Assembly (NCBI RefSeq): GCF_003852425.1
Contig: NZ_QAJN01000016.1
Location: 118,752-182,751 of the forward strand
DNA length: 64,000 bases
Source: Paucibacter sp. KBW04
GTDB taxonomy: Bacteria > Pseudomonadota > Gammaproteobacteria > Burkholderiales > Burkholderiaceae_C
Direction of reading: 5' to 3'
Notes under the pieces: generated by a model
The model's database searches: none
Told to the model about the DNA's origin: nothing
Seen by the model: only the letters and a program-made list of their open reading frames with translations
Translations under genes and position numbers: made by a program
Shown: positions 37,833 to 45,214 of the stretch, one piece after another
How positions within the stretch are numbered: the stretch's first letter is position 1
How the letters are laid out: every line of letters starts with the position of its first letter

Positions 37833-38291
37833 ATGTCCATGAAAAACCCACCGGCCGGCTGGCCACGCTTGAGCAGCACCCTGTTCTACGACAAGGCCGA
37901 GGCCGCGATTGACTGGCTGGTCGAAGCCTTTGGTTTTGAAGTCGCCCTCAAGGTCATGAGCCCCGACGGCAGCCATGTGTTGCACAGCCAGCTGATGTTC
38001 GGCGAGGCACTGATCATGGTGGGCGAAGGCGGCGCGCAGCGCGAGCCCAAATTCGGCATCCCCTGCCGCAGCCCCCTGCACCTGGGCGGAGCCAACAGCC
38101 AATGCCTGATGCTGTTTGTTGACGACGTCGACGCGCACTGCGAGCAAGCCCGCGCAGCAGGCGCCGAAATCATCGCCGAGCCCACCCTGCACGACTACGG
38201 CCCCGAGTACTGGGCCGATCGCAGCTACGGCGCCAAAGACCCCGACGGGCATATGTGGTGGTTCACGCAAAGGGTGCGCGATCCGGCTTGA
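37833..38291 (+). CDS. VOC (glyoxalase/bleomycin-resistance) family protein
   Basis: Cytoplasmic protein of 152 residues with the vicinal-oxygen-chelate fold, PhnB-like group: STLFYDKAEAAIDWLVEAFGFEV at the start, a central LMLFVDDVDAHCEQARAAGAEI and the terminal GAKDPDGHMWWFTQ. Such proteins bind a divalent metal and act as isomerases, lyases or drug-binding proteins; the actual substrate is not predictable. GGAG lies upstream of ATG 37833. It follows the cyclase gene by 39 bases on the same strand, which could mean read-through. The region just downstream is the integron-like segment. Confidence 0.88.
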   Translation: MSMKNPPAGWPRLSSTLFYDKAEAAIDWLVEAFGFEVALKVMSPDGSHVLHSQLMFGEALIMVGEGGAQREPKFGIPCRSPLHLGGANSQCLMLFVDDVDAHCEQARAAGAEIIAEPTLHDYGPEYWADRSYGAKDPDGHMWWFTQRVRDPA

Positions 38292-38414
38292 GAGGCCGGC
38301 AAGGGCCTGCGCTTGGCTTGGGCAGGGCCGTCGGGTTCGAATATGGGGGCATGACTTTGGCTTTGTGCCCGTTGCGGACATTCGTCGTGACTGCCCCGCA
38401 TCCCAGTGGCGGTC

Positions 38415-38482
38415 ATTCAACGCCAAAGTTAACGCGCGGACCCGCTGGAGGCGGGGCCGTCACGTTGAACGCCTTGTTGGAG
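38415..38482 (-). other. attC-like recombination site (59-base element)
   Basis: Read on the minus strand, the site opens with R'' box CTCCAAC, continues AAGGCGTTCAACG, a GC-rich imperfect hairpin, and GCGTTAACTTTGGC, and ends with R' box GTTGAAT, a full match to GTTRRRY. The length is 68 bases, inside the usual attC range. The R'' sequence GCTCCAAC is complementary to the cassette's own first bases (TTGGAGC at 38758-38764), as required for a circularising gene cassette. Confidence 0.8.
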
Positions 38483-38764
38483 CGCATGACGGCCGATCCA
38501 AAGCCTGATGAGATATGGCGCTAGAGCGGCAAATAGAACGAGCACTGCCGCGAGCCAGAGTGACCAGCCGCCCGCCGTTGCGGCGTGCGGATGCGATGCT
38601 TGATGATCACAGGCGCCGGCGGTGTAGTTGTAACTGCCGCCAGAGTCTAAACATGCATCGACGGCCAAGAACTGCTGCGCGTGCGGCCATGCAAGCAGTA
38701 GCGCGGTTGCCAGCAAGACTGCGCTTGGTACGAACTTCATCGCTTTGCTTTTCATGCGCTCCAA
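38421..38764 (-). mobile_element. Single integron-type gene cassette (344 bp)
   Basis: Bounded by G^TT core junctions: GTTGGAGC at the 5' side (minus strand 38765-38758) and GTTGAAT at the 3' side (38421-38415). It carries one gene, begins ten bases before that gene's ATG, and ends in an attC in which the gene's stop codon lies. This compact layout is diagnostic of integron cassettes. No integrase gene is present within several kilobases, so it is either a stranded remnant or was placed by an integrase elsewhere in the genome. Base composition here is less GC-rich than the flanking genes. Confidence 0.75.
38429..38755 (-). CDS. Cassette-encoded small membrane protein
   Basis: Protein of 108 residues, no recognised family. 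A first hydrophobic segment (FVPSAVLLATALLLAW, about 7-23) is followed by a short loop containing two Cys (DACLDSGGSYNYTAGACDH), a His-rich stretch, and a second transmembrane helix (LWLAAVLVLFAALAPYLIRLW). The final about 20 residues (LQQGVQRDGPASSGSAR) are encoded by the attC itself, and the TAA stop falls in its GTTAAC. ATG 38755 has GGAG just upstream. The two Cys suggest a disulfide in the periplasm. Many cassette genes encode unknown small membrane or exported proteins of this kind. Confidence 0.72.
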   Translation of the reverse strand: MKSKAMKFVPSAVLLATALLLAWPHAQQFLAVDACLDSGGSYNYTAGACDHQASHPHAATAGGWSLWLAAVLVLFAALAPYLIRLWIGRHALQQGVQRDGPASSGSAR

Positions 38765-38803
38765 CCTGTTGCAGGGCGACAAGAGCTGCGCTCTAACATC
38801 GGC
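38758..38803 (-). other. attI-like integron insertion site
   Basis: On the minus strand the sequence reads CGATGTTA, then CGCAGC, then TCGCCCTGCAACAG, then core GTTGGAGC. As I recall attI1 of class 1 integrons, it has GATGTTA, CGCAGC, TCGCCCT, AACA and core GTTAGGC in the same order, with 28 bases between GATGTTA and GTT in both. The match of motifs and of spacing is hard to explain by chance. It lies exactly where attI should be, at the 5' junction of the cassette. Confidence 0.68.
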
Positions 38804-39159
38804 GCTGTCCGTATAACTAAGCGAAGCTTGACTGACGCAAGTCCTTGGATAGTCACTGTTTTCTCCCTTCGAGGCCCGGTTGCAAGGGTACTAAATATTC
38901 CGACAAAAGCGGCGCGGGTTAGAACTTACTTGGCACCCCAATCTCCTCGGCTCATCGTCGTTGGCGCAAGGCTGCGTGGCGCATTGCAGTCATTCACGAA
39001 CACCCGCTCATGGCCGGTTGGGTGAATTCATTGAGCAGGGCCGAATGCCCGCAATGGGCACCTTGCATCCGGCCGCCCCCTCAGAATCTTTCCCAACGCG
39101 GAAAGTCACCGGACCGCAGCAGCCCTCGCAGGGCGCGACCGGCCCGGCGCTGGCGATGC
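38804..39159. other. Gene-free stretch beside the attI-like site; no integrase
   Basis: An integron integrase would be expected here, read rightwards away from the attI-like site. No frame in this 356-base stretch encodes tyrosine-recombinase motifs, and the sequence is AT-richer than its surroundings. A short motif TTGCAGTCATTCACG (38983-38997) resembles one on the far side of the cassette. Confidence 0.6.
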
Positions 39160-39936
39160 CTACATTTGCTTGAAGTGATGGGTGAAGTTGCGGCTGGCGC
39201 GCAGCACCTCGGGGCGTCCTTTGAGGTGAATGTCTGCCGTTTCGTTGCTGTTGCGCAGCACATGGCTGACCGAGCCGAGGTTGACGATTGCTGAGCGGTG
39301 CACCTGGACAAACTGGTCGGGGTCCAGCTGCGCGAGAAGCTCCTTGAGGGGCAGGCTCACCACGGCCTCACTGCAAGTGCCCTCCTCGCTGCGCCATGCG
39401 ATGACGGTGTACTTGCTGTCGGCCTTCAAGAAATCAACGCGTTCGACCGGAATCATGCGCAGCGCCGACCCCACCTGCGCGCGCAGCCAGCGAAGCCCTG
39501 AATGGCGCCCGCTGCGCCGCAGCTCCTGCGCCAGTTGCCGCAGCAAATAATCGTTATGAAATGCAGGCGCTGCCGTCTTGATCCGCTCCTGCAGCCGGCT
39601 GACGGTCTCGGCCAGCCGTGGCGCCTGCACCGGCTTGACCAGGTAGTCCAAGGCCCCTTGCGCGAAGGCCTGGACCGCGTATTGCTCAAAGGCGGTGACA
39701 AAGACCAGGTGCGCCCGGCGGCCGATATGCTGTGCCGCTTCAACGCCGCTCATGCCTGGCATGTGCACGTCCAGAAAGCAGATGCTTGGCTGCAACTGCT
39801 CGAATTGCTCGACCGCCTCGCGGCCATTGCGCGCCTGGGCCAGCACCTGCAACTCGGGCCAGGCCTGAGCCAGCAGGTCGCTCAGTTCTTCACGCAGCCG
39901 AGGCTCGTCGTCGGCGATCAATGCAGTGGCCTTCAT
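39160..39936 (-). CDS. LytTR-type response regulator (AlgR/LytR family)
   Basis: Transcription factor of 258 residues. The receiver domain has the acidic DDEP pocket (residues 9-12), phospho-acceptor Asp in CFLDVHMPGMSG (about 56) and Lys in DYLVKPV (about 105). The C-terminal LytTR DNA-binding domain includes RMIPVERVDFLKADSKYT, PDQFVQVHRSAIVNL and the terminal RNFTHHFKQM. LytTR domains bind paired imperfect direct repeats. The gene overlaps the upstream kinase gene by four bases. Targets could be the rightward cluster starting at 41351, but no binding repeats were identified. Confidence 0.94.
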   Translation of the reverse strand: MKATALIADDEPRLREELSDLLAQAWPELQVLAQARNGREAVEQFEQLQPSICFLDVHMPGMSGVEAAQHIGRRAHLVFVTAFEQYAVQAFAQGALDYLVKPVQAPRLAETVSRLQERIKTAAPAFHNDYLLRQLAQELRRSGRHSGLRWLRAQVGSALRMIPVERVDFLKADSKYTVIAWRSEEGTCSEAVVSLPLKELLAQLDPDQFVQVHRSAIVNLGSVSHVLRNSNETADIHLKGRPEVLRASRNFTHHFKQM

Positions 39937-41087
39937 GCCCTTCCTCCATGGCGCACGGGAAACTCGGCTTCTGCCACCATGCCCGCGGCTTGCCCACTGA
40001 CGAGCCGAACCTGCGCGTCCTGGCCAAACACCAGCTCCAGTCGCTCCCTCAGATTGGATAGGCCTGTGCCCAGCGAGTTGCGGGAGCCTGCCCTCAGCCC
40101 CACTCCGGTATCAGCCACACGAACATGGACGCGCGGCCCCGACACTGTCACTTGCACGTCGACACGACCGCCGGTCTCGCTGGGGTCGATGCCATGCTTG
40201 ATGGCGTTCTCGACCAGGGTGAGGAGGCCCATCGGAGGGCAGTAAAGCGTCGACGCCTCCTGGTCTATGCGCACAGCGTACTCAAGGCGGTCGGGCATGC
40301 GCATCCGCATGAGCTCGAGGTAGGCGCAGACGATCCGGCGTTCCTGCTCGAAGGTCGAGTCTTCGGCCTCGATCTCTGGCACTGCGGCGCGAAGGTAGGC
40401 GATGAGGTTGTCTAGCATCGCCGTGGCCTCCTCGCTGCCGGAGCGGCGCACCATCGATCGAATATTGGCCAGGGTGTTGAACAGAAAGTGCGGCTCCACC
40501 TGGGCTTGCAACAGGCGCAAGCGTGCATCCAAGGCTTTGCGTTCAAGCTCGCTGCTCTTCAGCTGGAAGTCCTGTGCCTGCGCTTGCGCGAAAGCTTCGC
40601 TGCGATGCAAAAGCGCGCCCAGGGCAATCCATGGCCCCACCAGCACGCCCAGGAATGCCGTGGCAAACCAACCGTCCCGGTAGCCGGGGCCGAGCGCCAG
40701 GACATTGAGCTGGCCCACCGTCAAGGCATAGCCCAGATAGGTCGCGGGCGGCATGGCGATCAAGACGGCCAGCAGGTGCCAGATCCAGCGCGTTGACCAA
40801 CTCGACGTTTGACGCGGCCATCGATCGGCAAGGTCGAATGCCAGCACACCCAAGGCCGTAGCCAAGCCACACCGGGCCAGCCATTCGGCAAACGGAGTCA
40901 CCGAACTCATGGTGCGGATCAGCGCCCACACCAGCGTCACAAGCAGCCACAAGCGGACGCGCGGCCAAGAGACCAAGGGGCCTGGGCCAGCCCGCGGGCT
41001 TGCGGAAATAGGGGCGGCGGAGTTCAGGCCCTGAGGTGCCGCCGCGTCCGGACGCTCGTGCATGAACGAAGTATGCCCGAGCCACAT
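39933..41087 (-). CDS. LytS-type sensor histidine kinase
   Basis: Membrane kinase of up to 384 residues, partner of the LytTR regulator. Four to five transmembrane helices fill about residues 40-165 (WLLVTLVWALIRTM; LLAVLIAMPPATYLGYAL; AFLGVLVGPWIALGALL). The cytoplasmic His-kinase domain (PF06580 type) has the phospho-acceptor in QVEPHFLFNTLANIRS, then an ATPase domain with LVENAIKHGI and GTGLSNLRERLELV. The N-terminal 35 residues are Pro/Ala-rich. Start is uncertain between ATG 41087 and ATG 41063; neither has a strong ribosome-binding site. The 263 bases to the divergent gene at 41351 hold no gene. Confidence 0.92.
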   Translation of the reverse strand: MWLGHTSFMHERPDAAAPQGLNSAAPISASPRAGPGPLVSWPRVRLWLLVTLVWALIRTMSSVTPFAEWLARCGLATALGVLAFDLADRWPRQTSSWSTRWIWHLLAVLIAMPPATYLGYALTVGQLNVLALGPGYRDGWFATAFLGVLVGPWIALGALLHRSEAFAQAQAQDFQLKSSELERKALDARLRLLQAQVEPHFLFNTLANIRSMVRRSGSEEATAMLDNLIAYLRAAVPEIEAEDSTFEQERRIVCAYLELMRMRMPDRLEYAVRIDQEASTLYCPPMGLLTLVENAIKHGIDPSETGGRVDVQVTVSGPRVHVRVADTGVGLRAGSRNSLGTGLSNLRERLELVFGQDAQVRLVSGQAAGMVAEAEFPVRHGGRA

Positions 41088-41350
41088 GGCAGGCAGCCCT
41101 AGCCTCAGGACGAGAGACGCAGGGCAAGCGCCGAACGACGCCTACGGGCGACGAGGAGCCGAACGCCGCGGGGGCACACCAAGGGCGTGGCACTCACGCC
41201 TCTCGTCCGCCCCCATCGTCACTCGGAAGCCAGTGCCCGTCATTCATCGCTCGGCCGGTTTCTCACGCTGGCCACAAACGCCAAAGTGCATCACCCAAGC
41301 GCCGCAAAGCCGAGCGCCCTCATGCACAAGTCACCCATGGAGAGGCCACT

Positions 41351-41818
41351 GTGAGACCCGCCGAACCCATTGAACTTCCAGCCGTTGCGATGTGGCGCAT
41401 CCACGCCCTGCGCCTGGGCTATCTGCTCATGGCCCTTGTGATGGGCTTCTTTGTCTGGCAGCAGGTTCTGCTTGAACCGGGCCCGTGGCCGGCACCGCGC
41501 GTCATTGCCAAGTCGATGCTTGCGTCCCTGGCTCTGCTGAGCCTGTTCGCGCTGAGGTACCCCTTGCATATGTTGCCCTTGATGTTGCTTGAGACGCTGT
41601 GGAAGACCGTCGCGATCACGCTGATCATCCTGCCGGCCTGGCTGTCGAACCGCCTCACACCCGATCTTCAGGTGCTGTTCAGCGAATGCATTGGCATCAC
41701 GCTGATTTACCTGGTCATGCCCTGGCGCTACGTCTGGGTGCGCTACTTCCTGCATCCGGCCGAAGCCTGGCGCGGTGCCGCTGCCATGGGCACAACGGCA
41801 TCCAAGAGCGCCCAGTAA
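41351..41818 (+). CDS. Four-helix integral membrane protein, unknown
   Basis: Membrane protein of 155 residues starting at GTG 41351, preceded by GGAGAGG. Four hydrophobic helices are visible (GYLLMALVMGFFVWQQVL; SMLASLALLSLFAL; LLETLWKTVAITLIILPAWL; GITLIYLVMPWRYVWVRYF). No family is recognised. It is the first gene of a rightward run of six to seven genes facing away from the LytTR two-component pair, which makes it a candidate target. Distances to the next gene (83 bases) allow one operon but do not prove it. Confidence 0.75.
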   Translation: MRPAEPIELPAVAMWRIHALRLGYLLMALVMGFFVWQQVLLEPGPWPAPRVIAKSMLASLALLSLFALRYPLHMLPLMLLETLWKTVAITLIILPAWLSNRLTPDLQVLFSECIGITLIYLVMPWRYVWVRYFLHPAEAWRGAAAMGTTASKSAQ

Positions 41819-41901
41819 AAGCAGCACACCCTCACCGCCTCGGCGCTCCAAGAGCTGCCGGCCTGAAGCCAAACACTTTTCTCACCCGCCCAAGGAGTCC
41901 T

Positions 41902-42210
41902 ATGAAGAAGCTCTATTTGCCTGGCACGCTGCTCGCCGCCCTCATCTCCTGTGGCTGCGCTTCCATCGCGGTCACCGACCAGGCCCTCGTCGAGAGGACC
42001 GCCTTTGCACTCGGCATCGCCAAAGAAGATTTCACGATCAGCAACCGCGTCAACGAGGGGGCCGCCTCACGCTATCTCGTGCGTACCAAGTCCGGTCAAT
42101 CCTATCGCTGCCTCGTCGGAGGATCGATTGGCCTGCTGGGGCGCGCCGTGTCGGACGCCATCTGCACAAAGGATGGCGAGCCGGCGCGCAATCCCCTTCT
42201 GGGCCGCTGA
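41902..42210 (+). CDS. Small putative lipoprotein
   Basis: Exported protein of 102 residues: MKKLYLPGTLLAALISCGCASIA is a lipoprotein-type signal with Cys at the end of the hydrophobic core (LISC or SCGC). The mature part has a strand-rich pattern (YLVRTKSGQSYRCLVGGS) with two further Cys, which could form a disulfide. No domain is recognised. AAGGAG lies five bases before ATG 41902, an excellent site, so this start is secure. It sits between the four-helix membrane protein and the DUF2306 protein. Confidence 0.78.
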   Translation: MKKLYLPGTLLAALISCGCASIAVTDQALVERTAFALGIAKEDFTISNRVNEGAASRYLVRTKSGQSYRCLVGGSIGLLGRAVSDAICTKDGEPARNPLLGR

Positions 42211-42239
42211 AGCGGCCTTGTGACGAGAGAGGAGATCCC

Positions 42240-43112
42240 ATGCCCACGCACGAAGCAAGCGCCACGATGGCCACCCCACTCCCGCTGCCGCCCCGAGACC
42301 TTGGCCGCTGGCCTGCCTGGTCCCGCGCCCTGCTATCGGGCAGCGCCACGCTCTGGCTCATCATTACGCTGGCTGGTCAGCTCTTCTTTGCTGCCTACGT
42401 CGCCAAGGTCTACGGCGGCTCGGCCATGGCTGGCCAATACGAGCGCTGGAGCAAGATTCTGCCGCGCGGCTTTGACGCCAAAGACCCCGTGGGGACGGCG
42501 ATGCTAGGCCTGCATTTGCTGCTGGCCGTGACATGGGTATTGAGCGGTGTGCTGCAGCTGATGCCGGTGTTGCGTCGGCGCGCGCCGCAGCTCCATCGCT
42601 GGAACGGCCGAGCCTTCATCGGCTTTGCGCTCGTCTTGGCGATCGGAGGGCTGTGGCTGGTCTGGGTGCGTGGCGGCGTGGTGGGCGATCTCTCGCAACA
42701 TCTGGCCATCAGCGTCAACGCGCTCTTGATCCTGGCCTGTGCAACCATGGCTTGGCGCACGGCCCGCTCACGCCAGTTCCTCGCCCATCGACGCTGGGCC
42801 CTTCGTCTGTTCGTGGTGGCCAGCGGCGTCTGGTTCTTCCGTGTGGGCTTGATGGCTTGGCTGGCATGGCACCGGCGGCCGCTTGGCTTTGACCCCGCCA
42901 CTTTTCAGGGCCCCTTCCTCACCGTGCTGGCGCTCAGCGTCTACATCGTCCTGCCCCTGCTGCTGCTGCAGCTGTACCTGTTCGCCAAAGACCGCGGAGG
43001 CATAGCGCTCCAACTCAGCGCGACGCTGGCGATTGGCGTGGTCACACTCACAACAACAGCGGGCACGCTGGCGGCCGTCGCCGGGATGTGGTTGCCGCGC
43101 ATGGCCCAATGA
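42240..43112 (+). CDS. DUF2306 family integral membrane protein
   Basis: Membrane protein of 290 residues with about seven transmembrane helices. The family pattern is visible: LLAVTWVLSGVLQLMP, the RAPQLHRWNGRAFI motif with conserved His/Arg/Gly, and histidines in FLAHRRWALR. The paired His on membrane faces resemble heme- or quinone-interacting proteins, but function is unknown. AGAGGAGA precedes ATG 42240. Its stop overlaps a potential ATG of the next gene (ATGA at 43109), suggesting translational coupling within the 41351-46081 cluster. Confidence 0.86.
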   Translation: MPTHEASATMATPLPLPPRDLGRWPAWSRALLSGSATLWLIITLAGQLFFAAYVAKVYGGSAMAGQYERWSKILPRGFDAKDPVGTAMLGLHLLLAVTWVLSGVLQLMPVLRRRAPQLHRWNGRAFIGFALVLAIGGLWLVWVRGGVVGDLSQHLAISVNALLILACATMAWRTARSRQFLAHRRWALRLFVVASGVWFFRVGLMAWLAWHRRPLGFDPATFQGPFLTVLALSVYIVLPLLLLQLYLFAKDRGGIALQLSATLAIGVVTLTTTAGTLAAVAGMWLPRMAQ

Positions 43113-43207
43113 ACGCGCCCGATAGGGACGTGCGGCAGGGGCTGGCGCAGGACCAGCCTTGCCCACGGCGCACAGCCACAAAGCCCCACGCCGCGTATCG
43201 GAACCCC

Positions 43208-44425
43208 ATGCGGCGCATAGCAAGTGACTTGCTCCACGCCGCTTCCCTGACGGTCATGGCCGCGCTGAGCACCCAGGCTTTTGCTTTCGGTGCGGTCGTG
43301 CAATACGAAGGTGAGATCGATGACCGTGTGGTCTACGTTGCTGATCTGCGCTATATGCTGAACAGAACGCCGCCCGCCATGGTCGGCGGTGACTTGGAGA
43401 TTCGCGAGCTTCCCGTCACGGCGGTCTACGAGAACGCAGGCAAGCCAGAGTTCGTCCACATGAAACTGCAGTTCCAGTGCGCGGTCGGCAAGCGACCGAA
43501 CAACAGCGATTTCAAGCTCGCCGAGAGCAAGAACTTTTTCCGCGCAAGCAACACCTTTCGCATCGGGGCTGGCAGCTATCAGCTCAGGCGCGCCGACCTG
43601 AAGACCGAGCCGGTGGCCGAAAGCGATTGGAAGGCAGCCCGTGCACCGATGCTGGCAAAAGCCGCCATCATTGCCTGCAACAGCATCGAAATCGATCAAG
43701 CCTTGCATGCGGCCATCAAGGGCAAGACATTTGACTTCGAGGGCTTCGGCAAGCGCATTGCCGCCTATCTCGGGCTGCCGGCGGACATGCCTGTCATCGG
43801 CGCAAGCCTGCCTTCGGAAGTGCTGGACTTCGCTTGGGAGAACCTCTGGTGGAGCAAGGTGCTGGATGGCAAGCGCCCCGACCCGAGTGGCAAATGGGCC
43901 CAGCCGCTCTCCGAAGCCGACAAGCAGGCCGCGCTCGCAACGCTGCGAAAGAAGCAGCAGGACTTGGAGTCCGGCACCGAATCGATGCGGGCCAGCTTGC
44001 TGGAAAGCCTTCAAAAAACAGGCAAGGAAATGAAGGCGGATCTCGAAGCGGCCAAGAACGCGGACAAGCATGCCGACGGTTCGAAGATGAACAAGTACGA
44101 AGCCAAGCTGGCGGCTGTCTTCCGTGGTCAGCCGGAGGAGAAGGTCGTTCAAATCATGGGCAATCCTGAATTCAATCAGGTCGCGGGGACGCGGTTCCTG
44201 CGCTACACCGAGTACTGGGAACGAGCCGCCGTCACGGTTTACGGCGCCCAGGGCGTGGTCGGCGGCGACGCTGGCGGTTTTGCCAAGTGCTTCGCGGAGT
44301 TCCGTGTTCGACAAGACGCCCATGGCCAGTGGCGAGTGGACGACGTCCTCGTCAGAGGGGACTACCAGGGAGCCGGTTTAGGCAAGGTGTCCCTGCTTTG
44401 CGAAGACGCCACGCGACCGAAGTAG
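43208..44425 (+). CDS. Exported protein with BamE/SmpA-like C-terminal region, unknown
   Basis: Protein of 405 residues from ATG 43208, which gives a signal peptide (MRRIASDLLHAASLTVMAALSTQAFA, here described as residues 1-26). The N-terminal half (VQYEGEIDDRVVYVADLRYML) is unrecognised. A coiled-coil stretch rich in Lys/Glu/Ala occupies about 235-305. The end (EEKVVQIMGNPEFNQVAGTRFLRYTEYW) resembles the BamE/SmpA fold, in which G-x-P and Tyr-rich strands recur. An alternative ATG at 43109 overlaps the preceding stop (ATGA) but would put 33 residues before the signal. No function is assigned. Confidence 0.78.
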   Translation: MRRIASDLLHAASLTVMAALSTQAFAFGAVVQYEGEIDDRVVYVADLRYMLNRTPPAMVGGDLEIRELPVTAVYENAGKPEFVHMKLQFQCAVGKRPNNSDFKLAESKNFFRASNTFRIGAGSYQLRRADLKTEPVAESDWKAARAPMLAKAAIIACNSIEIDQALHAAIKGKTFDFEGFGKRIAAYLGLPADMPVIGASLPSEVLDFAWENLWWSKVLDGKRPDPSGKWAQPLSEADKQAALATLRKKQQDLESGTESMRASLLESLQKTGKEMKADLEAAKNADKHADGSKMNKYEAKLAAVFRGQPEEKVVQIMGNPEFNQVAGTRFLRYTEYWERAAVTVYGAQGVVGGDAGGFAKCFAEFRVRQDAHGQWRVDDVLVRGDYQGAGLGKVSLLCEDATRPK

Positions 44426-44453
44426 GCCCACAAAAAAAACGGAAACACGACAG

Positions 44454-45158
44454 ATGATCAAGAAAGCGCTTCTGAGCTTTGGGCTCCTCGCCGCCACGCT
44501 GCCTTGTCCCGCGGCTGCGGGCGTGCAGTGGGAATCCTTCGATGTACTGGCCTCAGTCATGGAAGAACACCACAAGGAGATCAACGCGAACGCCGCCCTG
44601 GGGTCGAGCAAGGAAGAGGCGAACCGCTATCGTGAAGCCATCATCGCCGGCTGGTGGGAGTTCATGCAGGCCAAGTCAGGTGCAGCGCCCGGCGAGTATT
44701 GCGCCGCGTCCTTTCTGCGCGCCAAGCGCCTGCAGGAGGCGGGCAAAACAGACAAGATGAAGGACGGTGTGATGGTCACGCTATTCGGCCCGGGCGGGAG
44801 CTATCGCGGGGCATTGCTGGCATTCTCCCCACTTGGCGATGACAGCAGCGCAGCTTTCCCTAAGCTTCCCAGTGGAAAGCCTGCGTTAGTGACCTTGACC
44901 CAGGGCAACACAAAGCCGGTGACGCTGAATGCGATTTACATGCAGACCCACCCCCAAACGCCGCCTCTGTTGGCCTTTGCCGTTCCTAGCATCGAGGCGC
45001 TGCTGCAAGGCATGGAAGACAACTGGAGCTTTGACCTGAACTACCAAGGCAAGTCCATCGCCAACATCGAATGGCACGATGGCCTGAAGGCGCGCGCCGA
45101 ATTGAAGAAGTGCCTGGCGGGGGCCGCTTTCGACAGCAAGCTGCAGGTGAAGCCGTGA
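44454..45158 (+). CDS. Exported hypothetical protein
   Basis: Secreted or periplasmic protein of 234 residues with signal peptide MIKKALLSFGLLAATLPCPAAAG. The mature part starts VQWESFDVLASVMEEHHKEIN and contains a Cys at EYCAASFLRAKRLQ and another near the C-terminus (LKKCLAGAAF), a possible disulfide. No domain is recognised. It begins 28 bases after the preceding gene, and its end is about 55 bases before the next start, so co-transcription is likely. An A8 run (44430-44437 region) lies just before the start. Confidence 0.76.
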   Translation: MIKKALLSFGLLAATLPCPAAAGVQWESFDVLASVMEEHHKEINANAALGSSKEEANRYREAIIAGWWEFMQAKSGAAPGEYCAASFLRAKRLQEAGKTDKMKDGVMVTLFGPGGSYRGALLAFSPLGDDSSAAFPKLPSGKPALVTLTQGNTKPVTLNAIYMQTHPQTPPLLAFAVPSIEALLQGMEDNWSFDLNYQGKSIANIEWHDGLKARAELKKCLAGAAFDSKLQVKP

Positions 45159-45214
45159 AGCAAGACCACGGGTCGGCGCAAGCTTCGCTGGCGAGCAGGC
45201 ATGAAGGGATGACC

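Noticed and set aside
38804..39159. Integron integrase gene beside the attI-like site
   Set aside because: No frame on either strand encodes tyrosine-recombinase motifs, and the longest frame has only about 65-70 codons of unrelated sequence.
42941..44323. 460-codon open frame on the minus strand
   Set aside because: Antisense to the exported BamE-like gene and the end of the DUF2306 gene, both of which have signal or membrane segments and good starts on the plus strand.
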